DNA of 48,417 nucleotides from Kiloniellaceae bacterium. Lineage in GTDB: Bacteria > Pseudomonadota > Alphaproteobacteria > Kiloniellales > Kiloniellaceae. The notes under the pieces were generated by a model. That model searched no databases and had not been told where the DNA came from. It saw only the letters and a program-made list of their open reading frames with translations. The translations under genes and the position numbers were made by a program. The stretch lies in NCBI GenBank assembly GCA_021776195.1, contig JAJFGK010000045.1:1-48417 (forward strand), given 5' to 3'. Shown in pieces: positions 42,105-48,417 of the stretch (position 1 is its first letter; every line of letters starts with the position of its first letter).

Positions 42105-43892
42105 TCACAATTTCTGCCCCATCATCTTTGCAAAGAATTCGGAGAGGTAAGCGCAGCACCAGCCAAGCTCGTTCCATAGTTTCTCCACAAGTCTCCACGA
42201 GTACATAAGTTGAATGACCACCAGCGCGCCTATGGAGCCGATCCAGTTCAGAGCTGTAAGGTCCGCGAGCCAGTAGAGCGCCGTGCCAAAGACGCCGAGG
42301 AACAGCAGGCAAGATGCCCACGCGCAAATGTGGACGAATATGATCCTTTTCGACCAGTCTACTCGGGTCTCCGTAAGTCTCAGGATGTAGAGCGAAAGGA
42401 ACACAATTGTCATTGTGACGAATATATCGATTGCCATGCTTGAATGAATCTCGAGATCGTCCCCGAAGACCGTCGTCGTCCGGTCTTCGATTTTGTAGGA
42501 AGGACCGTAGACAAACAGATTGTCCAGCGCCGCCGCGTGAATCCGGGCGCCGGGCTGCCGGCCGTGCAACGGCGTGGGGTGGCGATCCCCCATGCCGATG
42601 AGCGCAACGCCGTAAACCACGATACGATTCCGAATGGCGGCCTCGATATCGGGATCCAATTGCCGTCCCAGTTCTTCCGCCGGAACCTCCTTAATGTAGG
42701 GGCAACTCGGGAAAAGATTCTCTAAGTCCACTAAAGCATCGTAGATGCGGCCGAGGAGGGAGCCTTGCTCGCGGCATCTCTCGACGCTCCCGTCCTCTCG
42801 TGTCGCGACCATCCAAGACTTGTTGATCGCCGGAACCGTCGTTCCATAGATCAGAGTTAAATAACTGGAATCCTCTATCTTGCGGTCCAGGTTGCAATCG
42901 CCGTCCTCGCTTCTGCATAGATCCTTGAAAATCTGAAACGCGGCCGTCTCGCGCAAATTTTGACCCCGCCAAAACCCGGTTTCAGCCGGGGACCGGCGCC
43001 CCACGGTTGGATCGACCATGGTGGCATACTTGCGGGCGACACCAAGGTCGTCGGCGTCGAATTGTGTGGGTACAGGAACCAGATGGATCTTGGTCCAGGT
43101 GTTCTGTTTGTCCTTTGACTCTTGAATTTCAGTTTTCGGACCGGCGGCAGGGAACTTGGCGGCAATTGCCGAATGGATTGGCGCTTCCAGGTTGAGGTGG
43201 TTCGCCGCAAGATACACCGGCACCTTATGTTTTTCGTATCGATCGAGGGTTGAAATCAGCCTTTTGATCGATGGGTCGTTGCGCTCGTCAATGAACAAGA
43301 TATCCACCAGGACGGCGCTGGGGCCATAGCTCAGGATCTGTTCGAGGACCCTTGCATGTCGCCCGTAGGTCAACGGCCAGGTGGCATGTGCGGCGACGTT
43401 TGCAAGCCCGGGCGCCGCGCCAACATTCTCTTTCTTTGGCGGCCAGGCCCTCAGAGTGTCGTCGTCCACCATGACGACAGAGACCCGGTCTCTGCCGACA
43501 AATTCGTTGCCGCCCGGCTGTTCGGACGTGAACAGACCCCAGAGCCATTCAGCTTCGTCTCGCCGAGCGATGCTCGCATGCGACTGCCCCAAGACCACCC
43601 CCATGAACAAGTCTTGGGATCTGCGCGCGACATAGTCGGAAAGGCCGAAGAAATCGATCCTTAGCAGCGCGACGCCGATCAAAGTGTAGCCCAGCCACCG
43701 CCCGCAAAAGCCCATCCATATCTTGAAACGGGCGGTGTTTGACGGTGCGCGCTCGCCTCGGTCTCGAAAGATCCCGCCGGCCGCCGGGCGTGGCCAGTTG
43801 ATCCAATTGCGCCAATTGGTCCAACTGCCGAACCACCGCCTGTTGCCGCGTTCAGAACTTCGCGTTCGATCCGTTTCGCGTGGCTCCGCCAT
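42105..43892 (-). CDS. CHASE2-domain membrane protein without output domain
   Basis: A 595-residue membrane protein. Helix 1 is near residue 60-80, then a large extracytoplasmic CHASE2 domain (about 85-470), with VVMVDDDTL, WPLTYGRHARVLEQILS, AVLVDILFID and PLHGRQPGARIHAAALDNL. Three membrane helices fill the C-terminus (about 485-580). CHASE2 usually feeds a kinase, cyclase or GGDEF output, but here nothing follows the last helix. The N-terminus has a Trp-rich 9-bp repeat. ATG 43892 follows GGGGAG; the frame reaches a TTG at 43979, which is less likely. First gene of the CHASE2-secreted-M48 set. Confidence 0.82.
   Translation of the reverse strand: MAEPRETDRTRSSERGNRRWFGSWTNWRNWINWPRPAAGGIFRDRGERAPSNTARFKIWMGFCGRWLGYTLIGVALLRIDFFGLSDYVARRSQDLFMGVVLGQSHASIARRDEAEWLWGLFTSEQPGGNEFVGRDRVSVVMVDDDTLRAWPPKKENVGAAPGLANVAAHATWPLTYGRHARVLEQILSYGPSAVLVDILFIDERNDPSIKRLISTLDRYEKHKVPVYLAANHLNLEAPIHSAIAAKFPAAGPKTEIQESKDKQNTWTKIHLVPVPTQFDADDLGVARKYATMVDPTVGRRSPAETGFWRGQNLRETAAFQIFKDLCRSEDGDCNLDRKIEDSSYLTLIYGTTVPAINKSWMVATREDGSVERCREQGSLLGRIYDALVDLENLFPSCPYIKEVPAEELGRQLDPDIEAAIRNRIVVYGVALIGMGDRHPTPLHGRQPGARIHAAALDNLFVYGPSYKIEDRTTTVFGDDLEIHSSMAIDIFVTMTIVFLSLYILRLTETRVDWSKRIIFVHICAWASCLLFLGVFGTALYWLADLTALNWIGSIGALVVIQLMYSWRLVEKLWNELGWCCAYLSEFFAKMMGQKL
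43794..43829 (-). repeat. Four 9-bp repeats in the 5' end of the CHASE2 gene
   Basis: Units 43794-43802, 43803-43811, 43812-43820 and 43821-43829 share CCA(A/G)(T/C)TG and encode Trp at every third residue (WTNWRNWINW) ahead of the first membrane helix. Confidence 0.7.
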
Positions 43893-44044
43893 GGTCGCCC
43901 GCGTCTCCCCAGCCTTTGTCCCACGCGGTCTTGTATGCCGCTCTGAAGCTATTGGAGGAAATTCAACCAGAAAAGTCAAGAGTAGCGTAACATTAAATCT
44001 AACAGTTTATATTTGACGACATAGTAGCCCGCTATCGTAACGCA

Positions 44045-44194
44045 TCAACCTCTTGGTTTGAGGGGATCAACCACTATTCGAAGTGAGATCGATAAGTCCC
44101 GCAAACCATCGGCGGACTCGACGCGGCAAATCGCCCGGATCTCCCTCTCGAAGAATTCAGTTTCCTGGTGGCCGATTTTTTTGCGCAGCTTCAT
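44045..44194 (-). CDS. Possible 49-residue protein downstream of mttB
   Basis: A frame from ATG 44194 to TGA 44045, starting 29 bp after the mttB stop on the same strand. The product (MKLRKKIGHQETEFFEREIR start, PLKPRG end) is polar and alternates strand and helix patterns like a real small domain, with one Cys. No strong ribosome-binding site. Family unknown; could be a chance frame. If real it is co-transcribed with mttB. Confidence 0.35.
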   Translation of the reverse strand: MKLRKKIGHQETEFFEREIRAICRVESADGLRDLSISLRIVVDPLKPRG

Positions 44195-44223
44195 CGGCTC
44201 GTTGCGCCGGAAGCCGCCACCCC

Positions 44224-45813
44224 TCAGGCAAAGGCGTCGGGCATGGAGTCCTTGCGCTGCTTGATGTAGGCCAGCAGGGCCTCGTCGATGGCCGGGTCGA
44301 GGTCGGGGGCCTGGTAGTCGGCCAGGGACTGCTTCCAGAGCGCGTTGGCGCGCTGGGCGGTGTCCTTGCTGCCCTCGACCTGCCACTGCTCGAAGGAGTT
44401 GTTGTCGGCCACCGTCGAGCGGTAGAAGGCGGTCTCGAAATTGGCCTGGGTGTGGGCGCAACCGAGGTAGTGGCTGCCCGGGCCGACCTCGCGGATCGCA
44501 TCCATCGCCTGGCCGTTTTCGGTCATGTCGTAACCCCGGGCCATGGTCTGCATCATGCCCAACTGGTCGCAGTCGATCATGAACTTCTCGTAGGAGGACA
44601 CCAGTCCGCCCTCGAGCCAGCCGGCGGCGTGGAGGCAGAAGTTGACGCCGCCCAGCAGGGTCGGGAGCAGGGTCTGGCTCGACTCGTGGGCGGCCTGGGC
44701 GTCGGCCATCTTCGAGGCGCAGAGCGAACCGCCGGAGCGGTAGGGCACGCCCAGGCGCCGGGCCAGTTGACCCATGCCATAGAGCACCAGGGCCGGCTCG
44801 GGGGTGCCGAAGGTCGGGGCGCCGGACTGCATCGACATGGAGCCGGCGAAGGTCCCCAGGATCATCGGGCAGCCGGGCCGCAGCAGCTGGGTGAAGGCGA
44901 GCCCGGCCATGGCCTCGGCCAGAGCCTGGGTCAGCACGCCGATCGGCGTGACCGGGGCCATGGCGCCGGACAGGATGAAGGGCGAGACGATGCAGGCCTG
45001 GTTGGCCCGGGCATAGACCTTCAGCGCGCCCACCATGGTGTCGTCCATGGTCATGGGCGAGTTGCAGTTGATCAGGCTGGTGATCACGCAGTTCTGGTCG
45101 ACGTAGTCCTCGCCGAAGACGATCTGAGCCATCTTCACGGTGTCTTCGGCGCGGTCCGGCGCGGTCACCGAGCCCATGAAGGGCAGGTCGGAATAGCGAA
45201 GATGGGCATAGACCATGTCGAGGTGGCGCTTGTTGACCGGGATGTCCACCGGTTCGCAGACCGTGCCGCCGGAATGGTGCAGGGAGGGCGCCATGTAGGT
45301 CAGCTTCACGAAGTTCTGGAAGTCCTCGATGGTGGCGTAGCGCCGGCCGCCTTCCAGGTCGCGCACGAAGGGCGGGCCGTAGACCGGCGCGAAGACCAGG
45401 TTCTTGCCGCCGATTTCCACCGCGCGCGCCGGATTGCGGGCCTGCTGGGTATAGCTGTTGGGAATCGTCTCCATCAGCTTGCGGCACAGGCCGCGCGGGA
45501 AGTGGACCCGCTCGCCCTTCACGTCGGCGCCGGCCTCTTTCCAGATGGCCAGGGCTTCGGGGTCGTCGCGAAAGTCGATGCCGACCTCCTCCAGCACCGT
45601 TTCGGTGTTGGCCTCGACCAGCGCCAGGCCCTCCTCGCTCAGCGGTTCGTAGAGCGGGATATCGCGCTCGATGAAGCGGTTCTTGGGGGCAATGGCGCCG
45701 CTGCGCAGGGCGCGCCTGGCATCGGCCCCGCCGCCACCGCCGCGCCCGCGCCGTCCGCGCCGGCCTTCGCCTTCCGTTGAAGCCGCCGCGGCTTCCGCCC
45801 CTGTGTCGCTCAT
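44224..45813 (-). CDS. MttB-family methyltransferase without pyrrolysine codon
   Basis: A 529-residue homologue of trimethylamine methyltransferase, which passes a methyl group from a quaternary or tertiary amine to a corrinoid protein. Family stretches include PVYGPPFVRDLEGGRR, GTVCEPVDIPV, SGAMAPVTPIGV and GYDMTENG. No in-frame amber codon is present, so it belongs to the non-pyrrolysine branch, whose members include glycine-betaine methyltransferase. The first 35 residues hold a disordered Arg/Gly-rich stretch (GRRGRRGRGGGGG). No corrinoid protein or activator is in the window. ATG 45813 is the right start; the frame upstream is an antisense shadow. It is divergent from the DMGDH-like gene. 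Confidence 0.9.
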   Translation of the reverse strand: MSDTGAEAAAASTEGEGRRGRRGRGGGGGADARRALRSGAIAPKNRFIERDIPLYEPLSEEGLALVEANTETVLEEVGIDFRDDPEALAIWKEAGADVKGERVHFPRGLCRKLMETIPNSYTQQARNPARAVEIGGKNLVFAPVYGPPFVRDLEGGRRYATIEDFQNFVKLTYMAPSLHHSGGTVCEPVDIPVNKRHLDMVYAHLRYSDLPFMGSVTAPDRAEDTVKMAQIVFGEDYVDQNCVITSLINCNSPMTMDDTMVGALKVYARANQACIVSPFILSGAMAPVTPIGVLTQALAEAMAGLAFTQLLRPGCPMILGTFAGSMSMQSGAPTFGTPEPALVLYGMGQLARRLGVPYRSGGSLCASKMADAQAAHESSQTLLPTLLGGVNFCLHAAGWLEGGLVSSYEKFMIDCDQLGMMQTMARGYDMTENGQAMDAIREVGPGSHYLGCAHTQANFETAFYRSTVADNNSFEQWQVEGSKDTAQRANALWKQSLADYQAPDLDPAIDEALLAYIKQRKDSMPDAFA

Positions 45814-45918
45814 GGTGATCGTCCTCGTTGCGCCGACCCCAAAGGCCGGCTCTTGTCGCGTCGTGGAATTATTCCAGGGGCGGGGTCCCCCTCTGTCGCG
45901 CCCGCGACCGTCAAAGGT

Positions 45919-45972
45919 GGATTTGCGGCGTGGGATCGCGGCTGTCACGCGATCGCTCCCTGACGCAAATCC
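45919..45972. promoter_or_regulatory. Nested inverted repeats between mttB and the DMGDH-like gene
   Basis: Outer arms GGATTTGCG (45919-45927) and CGCAAATCC (45964-45972) are perfect reverse complements, and inside are GATCGCG (45934-45940) and CGCGATC (45948-45954). The element lies 106 bp from mttB and 132 bp from the DMGDH-like start, a good place for a shared operator. Confidence 0.55.
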
Positions 45973-46104
45973 GCTAAACGCGGTCGCTGCTGCTTGGTGG
46001 CCCGGCGCGGTCTCTGCTACAAAACCCGCCGGTCCTGCGGGCCGGCCGGCGGTTTCGCCGGCGCCCGGCGGACCCCAAAGCGGCGGGAGAGGGAGGCGGT
46101 TGCC

Positions 46105-48417
46105 ATGAAGAGCCATGCGCGTGTGGTCGTGATCGGGGGCGGCGTCAACGGCTGCTCGACGCTTTATCACCTGGCCAGGAAGGGCTGGAAGGACGTCGTG
46201 CTCTGCGAGCGCACCGAGCTGACGGCCGGCTCGACCTGGCACGCCGCGGGCCTGCTGCCGCTCTTCAACATGAGCTACTCGGTGGGCCAGATCCACAAGT
46301 ACTCGGTCAAGATGTACCACGAGCTGGAGCAGGAGACCCAACAGCCGGTCGGCTTCGTGGTCAACGGCAACCTGCGTCTGGCGCGCAACAAGGACCGCAT
46401 GGACGAGTACCTGCACTATGCCGGCACCGCCAGCACCATCGGGGTCAACGTTCAGGTCCTGAGCCCCAAGGAAATCCACGAGATGGTGCCCTTCTGCAAT
46501 CCGGAGGGCTTCGTCGGCGCGATCTACCATCCCGACGACGGCTATATCCAGCCGGCCGACCTGACCATGGCATTCGCGAGGGGCGCGCGGAACCGCGGCG
46601 CCGAGATCTACAGCCACACCCCGGTCACGGCGATTACCCGCAAGCCGAACGGCGAGTGGCTGGTGACCACGCCCAAGGGCGAGATCACCTGCGAACACGT
46701 GGTCACGGCGACCGGCAACTATGCGCGCGAAACCGGGCGCATGGTGGGGCTCGACATCCCCGCGATCCCGGTCCAGCACCAGTACATCGTAACCGAGCCG
46801 CATCCCATCCTGCAGGAAAGAAAGGCCCAGGGTCTGCCCGAGATGCCGGTCTTTCGCGAGTCCGACGCCTCCTACTACATGCGCGAGGAACGCCAGGGCT
46901 TCATCCTCGGGCCCTACGAGAAGGGCGCCCCGGCCTGCTTCGCCGACGGCGTGCCCTCGACCTTCGAGAAGGACCTCTTCCCCGGCGACCTGGATCGCCT
47001 GGAGCCGCACATCGAGGCGGCGATGGCCTCCATGCCGCCCTTCGGCGAGGTCGGCATCAAGGACGTGATCAACGGCCCCATCTCCTATACCCCCGACGGC
47101 TCGCCGTTGATCGGTCCGGCCTGGGACGGGCTGACCAACTTCTGGATCAGCGAGGGCCATTCCTTCGGCATCACCGCGGCCGGCGGCGCCGGCTGGCAGC
47201 TCGCCGAGTGGATCGTCGAGGGCGAGCCGACCATCGACATGCTGGGGGTCGACCCCCGGCGCTTCGGCGACTACGCCTCCAAGGCCTACCTGGTGAAGAA
47301 GAACGAAGAGGCCTACGCCAGCGTCTTCACCATCCACTTCCACGACGAGGAGCGCCCCGGCGGACGGCCGCTGAAGACCACGCCCTGCTACGATCGCATG
47401 AAGGCGCTGGGCGCCTGTTTCGGCAACGTCTTCGGCTGGGAGCGGCCGAACTGGTTCGCGCCGGCCGGCACCGAGCCCAAGGACGTCTGGTCCTTCCGCC
47501 GCTCGAACTACTTCGAGCCGGTCAGCGCGGAGTGCCAGAACGTGACCGAGAACGTCGGCCTGCTGGACATGTCGGCCTTTTCCAAGTTCCAGGTGTCGGG
47601 GCCCGGCGCCGAGGCCTTCCTGGACAACATCCTGGCCAACCGGGTGCCCAAGAAGATCGGCCGGGTGAACCTTTGCCACGCGCTGAACAGCCGCGGCGGC
47701 GTGTCCTCGGAATTCACCGTGACCCGAGACGCGCCGGACTCCTTCTACCTGGTCTCGGCCGGCGCCCAGGAGCGCTACGACTGGGATTATCTTCTGAAGA
47801 CGGCGCCCCAGGACGGCTCGGTGCGGCTCGACAAGATCACCACGCGCCACGGCGTGCTGGTGCTGGCCGGGCCGAAGTCGCGGGCGGTCATGGAGGCGGT
47901 CTCCGACAGCGATTTCTCCAACGCCGCCTTCCCCTGGCTGTCCGGCCAAATGATCTCGGTCGGCCTGGCGCCGGTGCGCGCGGTGCGGGTCAACTTCGTC
48001 GGCGAATTGGGCTGGGAGATCCACCATCCCATCGAGATGCAGAACCACATCTTCGACCTGCTGATGGAGGCCGGCAAAGCCCACGGCATCAAGCCCTTCG
48101 GCATTCGCGCCATGGACAGCCTGAGGGTCGAGAAGTCCTACAAGCTGGTCGGCACCGAAATGTCGATCGAGTACGCGGCCTACGAGTCCGGCCTGCAGCG
48201 CTTCGTCCATCCCAACAAGGGCGCCTTCATCGGGCGCGATGCCCTGGTGGAATGGCAGCAGCGGGGCTTCGCCAATCAGTTCGTGACCCTGGAGGTGGGC
48301 GAGGTCACCGATGCCGACGCGATCGGCAACGAGCCGATCCTGAAGGGCGGCAAGCTGGTCGGCCGCGCCACGGCCGGAACCTGGGGCCGGCGGGTCGGCA
48401 AGTCACTGGCGCTGGGC
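46105..48417 (+). CDS. Dimethylglycine dehydrogenase / GcvT-fusion flavoprotein (3' partial)
   Basis: 771 residues are visible and the frame is open at the right edge; family members have about 800-820. The N-terminal DAO domain has the FAD motif VVIGGGVNG (8-16) and GSTWHAAG with H46, the His that carries covalent FAD in mammalian DMGDH. An FAO_M linker (about 375-430) leads into the GCV_T folate-binding fold (430-700) and start of GCV_T_C (710 on). The enzyme removes an N-methyl group from dimethylglycine or sarcosine-like amines and gives the one-carbon unit to tetrahydrofolate. A GGGAGG site precedes ATG 46105. It is divergent from mttB, so both may serve stepwise demethylation of methylated amines. 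Confidence 0.9.
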   Translation, partial: MKSHARVVVIGGGVNGCSTLYHLARKGWKDVVLCERTELTAGSTWHAAGLLPLFNMSYSVGQIHKYSVKMYHELEQETQQPVGFVVNGNLRLARNKDRMDEYLHYAGTASTIGVNVQVLSPKEIHEMVPFCNPEGFVGAIYHPDDGYIQPADLTMAFARGARNRGAEIYSHTPVTAITRKPNGEWLVTTPKGEITCEHVVTATGNYARETGRMVGLDIPAIPVQHQYIVTEPHPILQERKAQGLPEMPVFRESDASYYMREERQGFILGPYEKGAPACFADGVPSTFEKDLFPGDLDRLEPHIEAAMASMPPFGEVGIKDVINGPISYTPDGSPLIGPAWDGLTNFWISEGHSFGITAAGGAGWQLAEWIVEGEPTIDMLGVDPRRFGDYASKAYLVKKNEEAYASVFTIHFHDEERPGGRPLKTTPCYDRMKALGACFGNVFGWERPNWFAPAGTEPKDVWSFRRSNYFEPVSAECQNVTENVGLLDMSAFSKFQVSGPGAEAFLDNILANRVPKKIGRVNLCHALNSRGGVSSEFTVTRDAPDSFYLVSAGAQERYDWDYLLKTAPQDGSVRLDKITTRHGVLVLAGPKSRAVMEAVSDSDFSNAAFPWLSGQMISVGLAPVRAVRVNFVGELGWEIHHPIEMQNHIFDLLMEAGKAHGIKPFGIRAMDSLRVEKSYKLVGTEMSIEYAAYESGLQRFVHPNKGAFIGRDALVEWQQRGFANQFVTLEVGEVTDADAIGNEPILKGGKLVGRATAGTWGRRVGKSLALG

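Noticed and set aside
44224..45813. Pyrrolysine-containing trimethylamine methyltransferase
   Set aside because: No in-frame TAG; the gene reads through normally, and no pyl genes are seen.
45814..48210. Minus-strand frame open for about 2.4 kb, joined to mttB, giving a 1328-residue protein
   Set aside because: It is antisense to the DMGDH/GcvT gene, which has clear family motifs throughout. The antisense translation is rich in His/Asp/Val of the kind produced by G+C-rich codons read backward. Only the MttB part from 45813 is real.

Overview
This is a G+C-rich stretch of a bacterial chromosome, most likely from an alphaproteobacterium of the Rhodospirillales/Kiloniellales type. That assignment is inference from gene content: a MipZ-type ATPase, an AcuI-type acrylyl-CoA reductase, a DUF2165 membrane protein, a fused dimethylglycine-dehydrogenase/GcvT protein, a non-pyrrolysine MttB homologue and many catabolic dehydrogenases. 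I saw no rRNA, tRNA, CRISPR array, phage gene or intact transposase. Genes are dense and occupy both strands. The first and last genes run off the window.

Layout. 1-5 kb: the end of a 2OG-Fe(II) oxygenase, a DUF2165 membrane protein, a MoaD/ThiS-like protein with an in-frame repeat, an orphan Tat-exported peptide-binding protein, an EamA exporter and a small lipoprotein. 5-8 kb: a Tat-exported multicopper oxidase followed by two related exported proteins, one His-rich and one Lys/Phe-rich. 8-15.3 kb (minus strand): AcuI, a 1167-residue oxidoreductase that looks like NfnB and NfnA fused in one chain, and a translationally coupled acyl-CoA ligase plus two PPC/DUF296 proteins. 15.6-20.3 kb (plus): a tight catabolic operon (aminotransferase, MFS transporter, FAD amine oxidase, FAH/MhpD-type hydratase). 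20.3-21.3 kb: an ArsI/CadI-type VOC enzyme behind a near-perfect 21-bp-arm dyad, and a small exported protein. 21.3-26.5 kb: a hypothetical protein and a ParA, divergent from a hypothetical protein and MipZ, then a PAS histidine kinase. 26.6-29.3 kb: carboxymuconolactone-decarboxylase-like protein, alpha/beta hydrolase and aldehyde dehydrogenase.

29.4-33.8 kb looks like an acquired accessory block. A sulfatase, an EamA exporter and a GNAT acetyltransferase are bracketed by two hairpin repeats and two gene-tail remnants. One remnant is the last ~44 codons of an mttB copy, the other the last ~20 codons of an aldehyde dehydrogenase; intact relatives of both lie in this window. 34.0-39.5 kb is a signalling block: a hybrid kinase convergent with a CHASE-kinase/two-response-regulator operon. 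39.9-43.9 kb is a three-gene set: CHASE2 membrane sensor, small secreted protein, M48 metalloprotease. 44.0-48.4 kb holds mttB divergent from a DMGDH/GcvT-like gene, with a nested dyad between them.

Overall the window is a heterotrophic catabolic neighbourhood for amines, methylated amines, acyl-CoAs and aldehydes, interspersed with signalling and positioning ATPases. The most unusual items are the Nfn-like fusion, the bookended accessory block, the CHASE2-secreted-M48 set, the ParA/MipZ cluster and the recurrent 15-bp in-frame repeats in three unrelated genes. All functions are read from sequence motifs; no database search was run.
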